A stretch of 64,000 bases of DNA from Cytobacillus luteolus (GTDB lineage: Bacteria > Bacillota > Bacilli > Bacillales > Bacillaceae_L): contig NZ_JAGGKM010000002.1 in the NCBI RefSeq assembly GCF_017873715.1, forward strand, positions 186,001-250,000. The letters are read 5' to 3'. The number at the start of each line of letters is the position of its first letter. The first letter of the stretch is position 1. The translations under genes were made by a program, and so were the position numbers. Shown here piece after piece: positions 1-8,223 of this stretch. The notes beneath the pieces were generated by a model. It had not been told where the DNA came from and did no database searches. It saw only the letters and a list, made by a program, of their open reading frames with translations.

Positions 1-1334
1 AATGGATGAAGACACTTTCAAGCTACGGTTTTGGGGGGATTTTAGCCGATGATATGGGACTTGGTAAAACATTGCAAAGCATCACTTTTATCTCTTCTGA
101 ACTTGAAAAGTTACGAGAGAGTGGTAAACAAGTACTCATTGTTTGTCCATCTTCCTTAACCTATAACTGGTTACAAGAGATTATGAAGTTTTCTCCTGAT
201 ATTCAAGCAATCGTAATAGACGGAAATAAAGAAAGCCGAGAAGAACTACAGAAAGATAGCAAGGGGCTAGATGTTATAATTACGTCCTATCCGTTACTGC
301 GACGGGATATTAAGTGGTATGAGAGCCAAGTGTTTCATACGGTATTCTTTGATGAGGCACAAACCTTTAAAAATCCAACTACCCAGACATCAAGGGCGGT
401 TAAACGAATCGAAGCAGAACATCGGTTTGGCCTAACAGGTACACCCATTGAAAATTCATCTGAAGAACTATGGTCAATTTATCACGTGGTTTTCCCACAA
501 CTTTTTCAGGGGTTAAAGGCATATAGTAATCTTAATAGAAAAACAATTTCACGTAGAGTCCGCCCATTTTTACTTCGCAGGGTAAAAGAAGACGTACTTG
601 ATGAGCTACCAGAAAAAATCGAATCACTTGAATCTTCTGAGCTACTGCCAGATCAAAAAAAGCTTTATGCAGCTTATTTAGCAAAGTTACGAGAAGATAC
701 GTTAAAGCACCTCAATAAAGATACGATTCGTAAAAACAAAATTCGAATTTTAGCGGGAATAACTCGTTTACGACAAATTTGCTGTCATCCTGCACTTTTT
801 GTAGATGGATATAAGGGGAGCTCAGCAAAATATGAGCAATTATTAAAAATTTTGGAAGAGTCGAGATTGTCAGGTAGAAGAGTGTTGATTTTTTCACAAT
901 TCACGAAAATGCTTCAAATTATAGGAAGAGAGTTAACAAATAGAGGTCAGACCTTTTTTTATCTAGATGGGCAAACACCCTCAGGCGAAAGGGTGGAACT
1001 TTGCAATCGGTTCAATAATGGTGAGCGTGATCTGTTTCTCATTTCGTTAAAAGCAGGAGGTACCGGCTTAAACTTAACTGGTGCAGACACTGTCATTTTA
1101 TATGATCTTTGGTGGAATCCAGCAGTTGAAGAACAAGCTTCAGATCGGGCTCATCGCATCGGACAAAAGAATGTTGTACAGGTAATCAAACTGGTCGCAC
1201 GTGGCACAATTGAAGAAAAAATGAATGAGCTTCAGGAGAAGAAGAAAGATCTCATCGCTGATATCATCGATTCTGATGATAAGACAAATTCAGCATTAAC
1301 AGAAGAAGATATTCGTGAAATTTTGATGACCTAA
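1..1334 (+). CDS. SNF2-family DEAD/DEAH helicase, C-terminal part (5' end outside window)
   Basis: This is the ATPase core of a SNF2/Rad54-type helicase, a DNA-translocating enzyme. The reading frame is open to the left edge (a Trp codon precedes the first Met), so the N-terminal part lies outside the window. Visible motifs in order are Walker A (DDMGLGKT, near the first visible residues), a DEAQ box (FFDEAQTFKN), the TGTPIENS motif III, and in the second RecA lobe SLKAGGTGLNLT and QASDRAHRIGQ. Visible length is about 443 residues. Its substrate and cellular role cannot be told from the sequence; SWIM or SNF2_N domains, if present, would be upstream. Confidence 0.93.
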   Translation, partial: WMKTLSSYGFGGILADDMGLGKTLQSITFISSELEKLRESGKQVLIVCPSSLTYNWLQEIMKFSPDIQAIVIDGNKESREELQKDSKGLDVIITSYPLLRRDIKWYESQVFHTVFFDEAQTFKNPTTQTSRAVKRIEAEHRFGLTGTPIENSSEELWSIYHVVFPQLFQGLKAYSNLNRKTISRRVRPFLLRRVKEDVLDELPEKIESLESSELLPDQKKLYAAYLAKLREDTLKHLNKDTIRKNKIRILAGITRLRQICCHPALFVDGYKGSSAKYEQLLKILEESRLSGRRVLIFSQFTKMLQIIGRELTNRGQTFFYLDGQTPSGERVELCNRFNNGERDLFLISLKAGGTGLNLTGADTVILYDLWWNPAVEEQASDRAHRIGQKNVVQVIKLVARGTIEEKMNELQEKKKDLIADIIDSDDKTNSALTEEDIREILMT

Positions 1335-1393
1335 CTAAAGATAGTAAAAAATATATGGTTAAATAAAAAAGCAAAAATTGTTGTTTAAATAAA

Positions 1394-1425
1394 AACAAAG
1401 GTAGCTAAAAATAGCTACCTTTGTT
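1394..1425 (-). terminator. Rho-independent terminator of the YjcZ-type gene
   Basis: A 13-bp perfect stem (aacaaaggtagct / agctacctttgtt) with a 6-nt loop. Read on the minus strand it ends in a T-rich run (ttgttttta), so it mainly serves the small minus-strand gene; the convergent helicase gene may share it. Confidence 0.8.
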
Positions 1426-1446
1426 ACAATAGGAAATTTCTTATAC

Positions 1447-1551
1447 TTAGTAAGTCCAAGTAGCACCAACGATTATTAATAAGATGAACAATACTACGAT
1501 TAGAGCGAATCCACCGCCGTAACCATAGCCGCCACCATATCCGTAGCCCAT
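1447..1551 (-). CDS. YjcZ-family small sporulation-type peptide
   Basis: This 34-residue protein begins with a Gly/Tyr-rich head ([15 protein letters not shown]) and continues into one hydrophobic segment ([17 protein letters not shown]), ending in Tyr. That is the layout of the YjcZ/YhaL-like small membrane peptides that are numerous in Bacillus and often spore-associated. A strong Shine-Dalgarno site (aaggaggtg) lies 6 nt before the ATG, which supports a real gene although it is far below usual ORF length. A hairpin terminator follows. The function of the family is not known; membrane insertion is inferred from the hydrophobic stretch. Confidence 0.82.
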   Translation of the reverse strand: MGYGYGGGYGYGGGFALIVVLFILLIIVGATWTY

Positions 1552-1680
1552 GCAATTCACCTCCTTAGAGATGATTTAGAGCAAATCAAATTATTACTCT
1601 TACTACATATATATGAACCGTGGTCTTTTGTGTATAGACATTCGTGTAGAGTCATAAAAATTAGTTTTATTCCCTAAATA

Positions 1681-1712
1681 AAAGACAGCTCTCATATTAG
1701 AGAACTGTCTTT
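1681..1712 (-). terminator. Terminator downstream of guaC
   Basis: An 8-bp outer stem (aaagacag / ctgtcttt) with a short inner gag/ctc pairing lies 5 nt after the guaC stop. On the minus strand it runs into tcttttattt. Confidence 0.7.
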
Positions 1713-1716
1713 TAGG

Positions 1717-2700
1717 TTAGAATACTTTATCACCATTAAAAATTGAGTTTTTCACAATGACATAATCTACGTGGCGGATCGCTTCGAGAGTTTTTCCTCC
1801 AGAATATGAAATAGAAGATTGTAGATCTTGTTCCATTTCGGTTAACGTATCTTGTAATGAACCTTTATACTCAACAAACATTTTCTTACCTTCTACGTTC
1901 TTTTTTTCACCTTTTTGATACTCAGACGCAGATCCGAAATATTCTTTAAACAATTTTCCATCTCGCTCAACAGTTTCTCCTGGAGATTCTTCATGACCAG
2001 CAAAGAGAGAACCTATCATAACCATTGTTGCACCGAAACGAATGGATTTTGCTACATCACCGTGTGTACGAATACCACCGTCAGCGATAATCGGCTTACT
2101 CGCTGCTCTAGAACACCAACGAAGGGCTGCTAACTGCCAGCCTCCAGTCCCAAATCCTGTCTTAATTTTGGTAATACATACTTTACCAGGTCCAATACCA
2201 ACTTTTGTCGCATCTGCACCAGCATTCTCAAGTTCTCTAACTGCTTCGGGAGTACCAACATTACCAGCAATCACAAAGCTCTTAGGTAGGTGTTTTTTAA
2301 TATGTTGAATCATATTAATTACAGCATTTGAATGACCATGAGCTATATCAATCGTGATATATTCAGGTGTAAGTTGCTCGTTTGCAAGCTTCTCAATGAA
2401 CAGGTATTCTTCTTCTTTTACACCAACACTAATAGAAGCAAACAGACCTTTTGAATGCATTTCTTTTATAAATCCTAATCTTTTTTCAGGCTCAAAACGG
2501 TGCATAATATAGAAATAATTATTTTCAGCAAGATATAAGGCAATTTTTTCATCAATGATTGTTTGCATATTAGCTGGCACTACAGGAAGTTTGAATTGAC
2601 GACCTCCAAGTGTAACAGTTGTATCACACTCTGAACGGCTGTTAACGACACATTTTGCAGGAATTAACTGAATATCTTCATAATCAAATACATTTTCCAT
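1717..2700 (-). CDS. guaC: GMP reductase
   Basis: This enzyme reduces GMP to IMP with NADPH, releasing ammonia, and returns guanine nucleotides to the common purine pool. The 327-residue protein has the IMPDH/GMPR barrel signature: a nucleotide loop ([17 protein letters not shown]), the catalytic-cysteine loop [11 protein letters not shown] with Cys175, and the phosphate site [11 protein letters not shown]. It lacks the CBS domains of IMP dehydrogenase, and its length matches bacterial GuaC2-type enzymes. The ATG is preceded by aggagtg. The gene is monocistronic with its own terminator and is preceded by a purine riboswitch and PurR-like boxes, both fitting its role in purine balance. Confidence 0.95.
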   Translation of the reverse strand: MENVFDYEDIQLIPAKCVVNSRSECDTTVTLGGRQFKLPVVPANMQTIIDEKIALYLAENNYFYIMHRFEPEKRLGFIKEMHSKGLFASISVGVKEEEYLFIEKLANEQLTPEYITIDIAHGHSNAVINMIQHIKKHLPKSFVIAGNVGTPEAVRELENAGADATKVGIGPGKVCITKIKTGFGTGGWQLAALRWCSRAASKPIIADGGIRTHGDVAKSIRFGATMVMIGSLFAGHEESPGETVERDGKLFKEYFGSASEYQKGEKKNVEGKKMFVEYKGSLQDTLTEMEQDLQSSISYSGGKTLEAIRHVDYVIVKNSIFNGDKVF

Positions 2701-2770
2701 AAATACACACTCCTAAAAATTACGATTTTAAATTGTAAGAGGGAAATTGAATGTTCGTATTTTGATCGAA

Positions 2771-2828
2771 CTAAAAAATCCTACTTAAAAATGGGTAGAT
2801 AAATACCACCCATTCGTAGTTAGGATTT
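2771..2828 (-). promoter_or_regulatory. Expression platform of the guaC riboswitch (nested terminator hairpins)
   Basis: On the minus strand, aaatccta (2821-2828, the L3/P3 3' part of the aptamer) is perfectly complementary to taggattt (2776-2783), which is followed by six T. Between them sits a second hairpin, aatgggt/acccatt (2808-2814 with 2790-2796), whose 5' arm shares three bases with the P1 3' strand. Both terminator arms therefore compete with aptamer helices P3 and P1. Ligand binding should stabilise the aptamer and prevent termination. This is pairing logic from the sequence, not a measured result. Confidence 0.72.
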
Positions 2829-2878
2829 ATCGGTTCCTAGTAGAAACTCTTAGACCATAATTCTAAGAATATACGAAT
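2812..2878 (-). promoter_or_regulatory. Purine riboswitch aptamer, guanine class
   Basis: The minus-strand RNA contains the purine aptamer core: P1 attcgta/tacgaat, J1/2 tata, an L2 loop with attatggt, J2/3 tttctact, an L3 with accgataaa and J3/1 aacta. These match the conserved TATA...ATGG...GTTTCTAC...CCGTAAA...ACTA positions of the xpt class. The base equivalent to C74 in J3/1 is C, the guanine/hypoxanthine specificity base, and not the U of adenine riboswitches. P1 is 7 bp and the aptamer is 67 nt. It sits between the promoter and guaC. Confidence 0.9.
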
Positions 2879-2911
2879 GCATTAAACAATAGATTTTTAA
2901 CTCCAAAGATG

Positions 2912-2958
2912 ATTATATACGAACTTTAATTACATGTAAATAAATATCGTTCGTGTAT
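2912..2958 (-). promoter_or_regulatory. guaC promoter with two inverted PurR-like boxes
   Basis: A sigma-A promoter on the minus strand reads TTTACA (2935-2940), a 17-nt spacer, TATAAT (2912-2917). Two inverted CGAAC cores (PurR box consensus AWWWCCGAACWWT) are present: atatacgaacttt at 2915-2927, between -35 and -10, and its inverse around gttcg at 2949-2953, upstream of -35. The arrangement and approximate spacing resemble B. subtilis PurR operators, whose regulon includes guaC. Each box departs from the consensus at one or two positions. Confidence 0.62.
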
Positions 2959-3073
2959 CACTATAATTAAGGTCATTTTTTATGTTAAATAAAAGAGAGA
3001 GGGCTAAAAGAATGTTTTTTATCAATTGAACATTATAGAATGAGGAGAAGGTACCGTAAATAAACATTTTAGA

Positions 3074-3105
3074 TTATTACGTAAAATATAAATTTGACGT
3101 AATAA
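3074..3105. repeat. 9-bp perfect inverted repeat upstream of the recombinase gene
   Basis: ttattacgt and acgtaataa are separated by 14 nt, about 50 nt before the recombinase start codon. It could be an operator. It does not have the 11-6-11 layout of a Xer core site. Confidence 0.5.
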
Positions 3106-3157
3106 AAGAAGGAATAAAGCTTAGTTTGTAGAATTAGTATTATTGAGGTGAAATTTC

Positions 3158-4252
3158 ATGGCTAATGAAGCTCAGCAACAACATAATAAGAAATTACAAA
3201 TAATCCTTAAGGAACTCCCTTGGTATGTTGAAGAATACATCAACCACAAACGCAGAAAACTTTCGGCCGCTTCTTTACTAAATTATTGTCACGATTATAA
3301 GATCTTCTTCAATTGGGTATTATCAGAGCAACTACATAATGGAGTTATAAAAGACGTCCCTTTAGAACTATTAGAAAAACTAACAATCCAACAGGTTGAA
3401 GGTTTCTTAAATGCTCTTCAGTTTGAACTAAATAATAAAGAAGTTACTGTAAACCGAAAGTTATCTGCTTTAAAGTCCCTCTTCAACTATCTTCAAAACA
3501 TTGCAGAAACACGTGATTTACAGCCTTATCTAAAACGAAATGTGATGGCTAAAGTTGAATTTAATGAACTTAAACAAAGTATGGAAACCCTTGCGAACAA
3601 AATGGAAGGGAAAATCTTGCTTGGAGATGAATATGAGAAGTTCAGACGATTTATTGCATATGATTACGGGGAACTTAGCAAAGATAATAAGAAACTATTA
3701 AACTTTTATCTTTTGAACCATGAACGTGACACAGCGATTGTTTCACTAATATTGGGCTCTGGCTTACGTTTATCAGAAGTGGTGAATTTGGATTTAGACG
3801 ATATCGATTTTAACAAATTCTCAGCACGTGTTATTCGTAAAGGAAATAAAGAGCAGTATGTTTTCTTCAGTAGGATTGCTATGGATGACCTAAAAGAGTA
3901 CCTTAAAATAAGAGAAACCCGATATCAGGTAGATAAGAATAACAAAGCGTTATTCGTAGCAGCTCCAATGGGACCTAAAGGAAAATCAAGACGTCTTACT
4001 GCTCGTTCAATTGAGAAGCTAATCGAAAAATATGCAATTGCCTTTGGCAAACCAGCTCTATCTGTACACAAACTACGACATTCATTTGCCACAAGGTATC
4101 ATTCTGAAATTAACGATGTTCCAAAACTTAGACGGCAATTAGGTCATTCATCTATTCAAACAACAATGATATATACGCATATTAAAAATGATGACCTAAA
4201 AAGTGCCGTGGATCGAATGGACATTCCAAAAGATGATTTTTATGAACAGTAG
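3158..4252 (+). CDS. xerS: XerS-like tyrosine recombinase
   Basis: This 364-residue site-specific recombinase has an N-terminal SAM-like DNA-binding domain (about 20-130) and a C-terminal catalytic domain. All catalytic residues of the family are present: Arg204 (SGLRLSE), Lys228 (RKGN), His304 and Arg307 (HKLRHS), His330 (LGHSS) and the nucleophile Tyr339 (MIYTH). The long insert between the domains and the overall length resemble XerS, the single-subunit dif recombinase of streptococci and lactobacilli, more than CodV or RipX. SD sequence is gaggtg before ATG. No phage genes flank it. Whether it acts on dif or another target is unknown. Confidence 0.82.
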   Translation: MANEAQQQHNKKLQIILKELPWYVEEYINHKRRKLSAASLLNYCHDYKIFFNWVLSEQLHNGVIKDVPLELLEKLTIQQVEGFLNALQFELNNKEVTVNRKLSALKSLFNYLQNIAETRDLQPYLKRNVMAKVEFNELKQSMETLANKMEGKILLGDEYEKFRRFIAYDYGELSKDNKKLLNFYLLNHERDTAIVSLILGSGLRLSEVVNLDLDDIDFNKFSARVIRKGNKEQYVFFSRIAMDDLKEYLKIRETRYQVDKNNKALFVAAPMGPKGKSRRLTARSIEKLIEKYAIAFGKPALSVHKLRHSFATRYHSEINDVPKLRRQLGHSSIQTTMIYTHIKNDDLKSAVDRMDIPKDDFYEQ

Positions 4253-4257
4253 GCTAT

Positions 4258-4473
4258 CTATTTTTTCTTCTTTTTATCATTAAGGACTGGTTGGTTTTTA
4301 AGCAATTTTTCTAGCTCAACATACACATTAATAACGTTCTCTTCAACTTGGCTTACATTTACAACTTTACCTTTTCGACCTTTAATTTTTACATCCTGAT
4401 TAATTGAAGGAATATTTTGTAATAATTGTGTTAATACAACCGAATTGTTTTCTAAGAAATGTACGACAGCCAT
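4258..4473 (-). CDS. Small conserved-type protein with KOW-like segment, function unknown
   Basis: This 71-residue protein starts MAVVHFLENN and ends in five Lys. The ATG is chosen because aaagggga lies 7 nt upstream; the longer open frame extends into a 76-nt inverted repeat and is unlikely to be translated. The middle (KIKGRKGKVVNVSQVEENVINVYV) resembles a KOW-like beta strand pair with Gly-Lys-Val, which in other families binds RNA; this is a weak resemblance. It is convergent with the recombinase gene, 5 nt away. I do not recognise the family. Confidence 0.6.
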   Translation of the reverse strand: MAVVHFLENNSVVLTQLLQNIPSINQDVKIKGRKGKVVNVSQVEENVINVYVELEKLLKNQPVLNDKKKKK

Positions 4474-4486
4474 TGTTTTATCCCCT

Positions 4487-4562
4487 TTACATTCAATATT
4501 TTTTGAAGAAGAAAAAATAAAGAAATATAATCTATCTTCTCTATTAAAAATATTGAATGTAA
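4487..4562. repeat. 76-nt element with 17-bp perfect inverted repeats
   Basis: ttacattcaatattttt (4487-4503) is matched by its exact inverse at 4546-4562; a further gaaga/tcttc pair lies inside. On the minus strand the 3' arm ends directly at the Shine-Dalgarno sequence of the small gene that begins at 4473. It could be a 5'-UTR stem-loop, an operator, or a tiny miniature inverted-repeat element. Confidence 0.75.
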
Positions 4563-4741
4563 GGATCATTTAGACCAAAAAGACTGAAAAATTTTTGAAA
4601 ATTTTTTTGAGGGTCTCTTCTATCATTTATATTTTTAACACTTGGTTTACATAATATTATTATGGTAATCTTTTTAAAAATGGAAATTTCAGCATTTTTA
4701 CAGTAATATTAGTACACGATTGTAAGAAAGGAATGAAACTT

Positions 4742-5923
4742 TTGACTGACAGACTGTATTACACTTCTCCCCTTCTATCAAGCTGGGATACAGAGGTAAA
4801 AGAAGTAATTGAAGAAAATGAAAAGTATCTTGTAACATTGGCTGCAACTGCATTTTATCCTGAAGGTGGCGGTCAACCAGCTGACCACGGCTATATAGAT
4901 AGTATTCAAGTGTTAGATGTAGTTGAAAAAGGTGATGAAATCTATCACATTCTCCCACATCCTCCATCCAACTCTACTGTTTCATGTAAAATCGACTATA
5001 ACCGAAGAATTGATCATATGCAACAGCATACAGGTCAGCATTTATTGTCAGCAGTTTGTATTGAATTATATGATGCCCATACAGTAAGTTTTCACCTTGG
5101 TGAAGATACTGTGACGATTGACTTATCCGTTTCAGAATTAACTGAAGTACAAATGAATTCTATTGAAAATAAAGTTAATGAATACATCTATGAGAATCTT
5201 CCAATTGATAAATATATAGTAACTGTGGATCAGCTAACTTCCCTTCCCCTGAGAAAAATGCCCGAAGTTTCAGAAGAAATTCGAATTGTAGAAATAAAAG
5301 GTATCGATACTTCTGCTTGCTGTGGAACGCACGTCATGTCAACAGGACAATTAGGGGTTATGAAATTACTGAAAACAGAAAAGCAAAAGGGTAATATGAG
5401 ATTACATTTTAAATGTGGTAAACGTGCACTTATGGATTATCAAGAATCCAGTATGATTCTCCAAAAACTATCAAGCAAATTTAGTACTAATCGTAGTCAA
5501 CTAACTGACACGGTTACCAAACTAGAAAACGAAAATAAACAGTTGCAGAAAGAGTTAGAGCAACTAAGAGAAAAAAATGATGAATTTCTTGCTCAAGATT
5601 TACTAAATAATACCCACAACGCCATGATCATTCAAACGTTTGAGGAAAAAACATTTAAAGAATTACAGAGCTTAAGCAAAAAGGTTGTAAACAGGACTGA
5701 TAAGTTACTGCTATTAATTTCTACAAGTGAAAAAAAGGTATTATTATCGCATAGTGGCACTCAAACTATACATTGCGGTCAATTATTTAAGGAGCACCTC
5801 CCTTCTTTTAATGGGAAAGGTGGAGGAAATGCTAGTTCTGCTCAAGGAGCTTTTAACTCTTGTGATTTAATGACTCAGTTTGTTACTTTTTTAGAAAAAA
5901 GAATCATTGAAAACGATAGATAA
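4742..5923 (+). CDS. Alanyl-tRNA editing protein, AlaX long form
   Basis: A free-standing homologue of the AlaRS editing domain; the family hydrolyses Ser- or Gly-tRNA(Ala). Residues 1-90 form the AlaRS beta-barrel-like part (FYPEGGGQPAD), then the zinc site of the editing domain: HTGQH (His96, His100) and CCGTH (Cys194, His197). A coiled coil follows (about 255-290) and the end matches a DHHA1 domain (GKGGGNASSAQGA). At about 393 residues it is the long AlaX form. The start is probably TTG at 4742: agaaagga abuts the ATG at 4733, leaving no spacing, but is 9 nt from the TTG. Confidence 0.88.
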   Translation: MTDRLYYTSPLLSSWDTEVKEVIEENEKYLVTLAATAFYPEGGGQPADHGYIDSIQVLDVVEKGDEIYHILPHPPSNSTVSCKIDYNRRIDHMQQHTGQHLLSAVCIELYDAHTVSFHLGEDTVTIDLSVSELTEVQMNSIENKVNEYIYENLPIDKYIVTVDQLTSLPLRKMPEVSEEIRIVEIKGIDTSACCGTHVMSTGQLGVMKLLKTEKQKGNMRLHFKCGKRALMDYQESSMILQKLSSKFSTNRSQLTDTVTKLENENKQLQKELEQLREKNDEFLAQDLLNNTHNAMIIQTFEEKTFKELQSLSKKVVNRTDKLLLLISTSEKKVLLSHSGTQTIHCGQLFKEHLPSFNGKGGGNASSAQGAFNSCDLMTQFVTFLEKRIIENDR

Positions 5924-5954
5924 TTGCATCTTACAAAGGAGTACTACTGGTTAT

Positions 5955-5998
5955 AAAGGAAAGTCCATTGTGACTAATTCACAAAGACTTTCCTTTTT
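5955..5998 (+). terminator. Terminator between the converging alaX and corA-type genes
   Basis: An 11-bp stem (aaaggaaagtc / gactttccttt) with a 20-nt loop is followed by T on the plus strand. It probably stops transcription from both sides. Confidence 0.75.
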
Positions 5999-6000
5999 AT

Positions 6001-6927
6001 TTACCACCATCCTTTTTTCTTAAAATAAGTTGCTGTTGCTCCCCCTATTCCAAACATTAGCAATACTCCATATAAATAACCGAATTCCCATTTTAACTCC
6101 GGCATTTTTTCAAAGTTCATCCCATATAATCCAGCAATAAAAGTCATTGGAATAAAAATTACACTAACTAGGGTTAATGTTTTCATAATGATATTCATGT
6201 GATCTGATTTCAACGACATTTGCAAATCAAAAATACTCGTCAAATTTTCTTTAAAAGAATCAAATGCACCTGTCACGCGAGAAAAGCTTTGAATTAAATC
6301 GTTCATATAAAAGCCGGATTCCTCATTAACATAAGGGAATTCAGTATGACCAATATCCTTTATAACATTTTCTTGTGCTTCAATGATTTGTCGCATTTCA
6401 TGGAGTTTAAATTTTTTGTTATGTATTTCATGACCAATTTCATTTGAAAATGGCTTTATAAATACCTTTTCTTCAATTTGTTGGATTTCATCAGCAATAA
6501 TATCGACCATTTCTAGGTAATCAGATGAAATAGCATCCATGATATGATACAGAATATGTCCGGTTGACACCATTTGTTCAGGATGCGTTTTGAATTGTTT
6601 CTGAATCTCTTCTATATCTTTTATATCCTTCATTACGGTTGAAATGATAAAACTGTCAGCTACTACTATATTTAATGATACAAAACTAAAATCATCTTGA
6701 ATGATTTTCACGCAAATAAAAGCATGATCTTTGTAAACATCAACCCTTGGCTCGCCATCTTTAGACTTCATCGCTCTTCTAGCTAAGGGATGAATATTTG
6801 CTTTCTCGTAACACGCTTTAAGTTCATTCTCGTCACGTGAATGAAACCAAATTTGCTCGTCTTTACCGGGTGCATGAAAAGATTTTAAATCAGTAATTTT
6901 GTTTTCTTTTTTCTTGTAACAAAGCAT
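6001..6927 (-). CDS. CorA-family magnesium transporter
   Basis: This 308-residue protein has a long cytosolic N-terminal domain (about 1-240, partly coiled coil) and two C-terminal membrane helices. The loop between them holds the CorA signature GLYGMNF (Gly-Met-Asn at about 269-271), which forms the periplasmic or external entrance of the pentameric Mg2+ channel. The tail KKKGWW is basic, as usual. The family moves Mg2+ and sometimes Co2+ or Ni2+; substrate cannot be fixed here. It stands alone between convergent and codirectional genes, with agaggt before the ATG. Confidence 0.9.
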   Translation of the reverse strand: MLCYKKKENKITDLKSFHAPGKDEQIWFHSRDENELKACYEKANIHPLARRAMKSKDGEPRVDVYKDHAFICVKIIQDDFSFVSLNIVVADSFIISTVMKDIKDIEEIQKQFKTHPEQMVSTGHILYHIMDAISSDYLEMVDIIADEIQQIEEKVFIKPFSNEIGHEIHNKKFKLHEMRQIIEAQENVIKDIGHTEFPYVNEESGFYMNDLIQSFSRVTGAFDSFKENLTSIFDLQMSLKSDHMNIIMKTLTLVSVIFIPMTFIAGLYGMNFEKMPELKWEFGYLYGVLLMFGIGGATATYFKKKGWW

Positions 6928-6992
6928 AATACACTAACCTCTCACAATGATAGATATTGATTAGTGTTAACATAATTTAAATTAAAATAACA

Positions 6993-7026
6993 AAAAAGCT
7001 GAAAGGTTATGCTCTTTCAGCTTTTT
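6993..7026 (-). terminator. Terminator of the AI-2E-type gene, overlapping its stop codon
   Basis: A 13-bp perfect stem (aaaaagctgaaag / ctttcagcttttt) with an 8-nt loop. The stop codon TGA lies in the 5' arm on the minus strand. Confidence 0.88.
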
Positions 7027-8057
7027 ACAAATTTAAATCGATTCTTAATGATATCAGCTTTAACTAAAGCATCGTATAGGAGAATAAGTCCTGGACCAGC
7101 TAAGAGACCGATAAATCCAAGCAATTGGAAGCCTATATACATGCTTACAAGTGCAGCCAATGCGCTAATGCCAAGATTATTTGAGAAGATCTTAGGTTCA
7201 ATAACTCTTCGAACAACTGTAATGACTAAAAATAAGATGATTAATCCAATTGCTGTAGCACCATCACCATCGATATAGCAATAAACCGCCCATGGCACGA
7301 TAAATGAACCAGTACCTAAGATTGGAAGTAAATCAACTAGAACAATCAACAATGATAAAACAACTGGATAACTGCTATCAAGCAATATTAACCCAATATA
7401 AGCAATTGCAAATGTAACCCCACTTAGTATAATCTGTGCTCTTAGAAATCCAACTAATACTTTATTTAATTGAGATAAAAGAATTGTTACTTTCGCTTTT
7501 GTCTCTTTCTCTAACGATTGATTTATTTTTTGATAGATTCTAGGCAGCTCATTTAAAAATAAGAAAACAGCGATTACATAAACAAGAAATTGAAATAAAA
7601 ATTCTGGAATACTCGATAAAATTGTAAATAGCCCTTCCGTTAACCGTTTTGCAATATCGATTAAAATTGCTTTAAGTGAAATGACTGCACTTTCAATGGA
7701 TTCTACCAACTCAATCGGTAAACTTTCTGAGAAATTTCCCCATCTTACCATCAATGACTCGATTCTACTGATATCGAAGGAAGCAATAAAAAATGGTATG
7801 TTTCGAACAAACATGATCAACTGATCAACTATCACTGTTATGCTGATATAAGATAAGAATGAAAGTACAATTAAATATAGGAAAAATGTAATTGTTACAG
7901 AATATATCCGCTTTACATTTAGTTTTGTATGAATATACCGAACAAGTGGTTCAAGTGCGACTGCCGTAAGAAAAGCTAAAATAAGTGGAACTGAATACGG
8001 TATTAGAAAAAGAATAAGTGCTGTAAGAATAGCTATTACTATATACTGCTTTTTCAT
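7017..8057 (-). CDS. AI-2E/PerM-family membrane protein (YtvI-like)
   Basis: A polytopic membrane protein of about 346 residues. There are two N-terminal helices, a soluble stretch around residues 75-140, and some five to six helices in the second half, including the family region ILGTGSFIVPWAVYCYIDGD and the C-terminal VSMYIGFQLLGFIGLLAGPG. The family includes autoinducer-2 exporters, Na+/H+ antiporters and the sporulation protein YtvI; the sequence does not decide which. The start is ATG 8057 or the TTG just before it (8060), which is better spaced from agaagg. Transcribed alone, with its own terminator. Confidence 0.82.
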   Translation of the reverse strand: MKKQYIVIAILTALILFLIPYSVPLILAFLTAVALEPLVRYIHTKLNVKRIYSVTITFFLYLIVLSFLSYISITVIVDQLIMFVRNIPFFIASFDISRIESLMVRWGNFSESLPIELVESIESAVISLKAILIDIAKRLTEGLFTILSSIPEFLFQFLVYVIAVFLFLNELPRIYQKINQSLEKETKAKVTILLSQLNKVLVGFLRAQIILSGVTFAIAYIGLILLDSSYPVVLSLLIVLVDLLPILGTGSFIVPWAVYCYIDGDGATAIGLIILFLVITVVRRVIEPKIFSNNLGISALAALVSMYIGFQLLGFIGLLAGPGLILLYDALVKADIIKNRFKFVKS

Positions 8058-8189
8058 CAAGCGGCTGTACCTTCTCTCAGGGAAACTAATTTACTATCTT
8101 ACTTTAATGTGAAAAATTTTAAACTAGCTCTATTTTACAACATACACATGTTTATTTAAATCAAAATCTAATACGGTCCATTTAAAAAA

Positions 8190-8214
8190 CTGTTAAGGGC
8201 TAAACCCTTAACAG
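8190..8214 (-). terminator. Terminator of the parEC operon
   Basis: A 10-bp perfect GC-containing stem (ctgttaaggg / cccttaacag) with a 5-nt loop, followed on the minus strand by tttttt. Confidence 0.92.
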
Positions 8215-8223
8215 CTCTATTTT

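Noticed and set aside
1915-2308. Open frames on the plus strand inside guaC
   Set aside because: They lie opposite a clear, full-length GMP reductase gene and show no family motifs or SD.
3074-3105. dif site for the XerS-like recombinase
   Set aside because: The repeat has a 9-14-9 layout and no similarity to difSL or Bacillus dif, which have about 11-bp arms around a 6-bp core.
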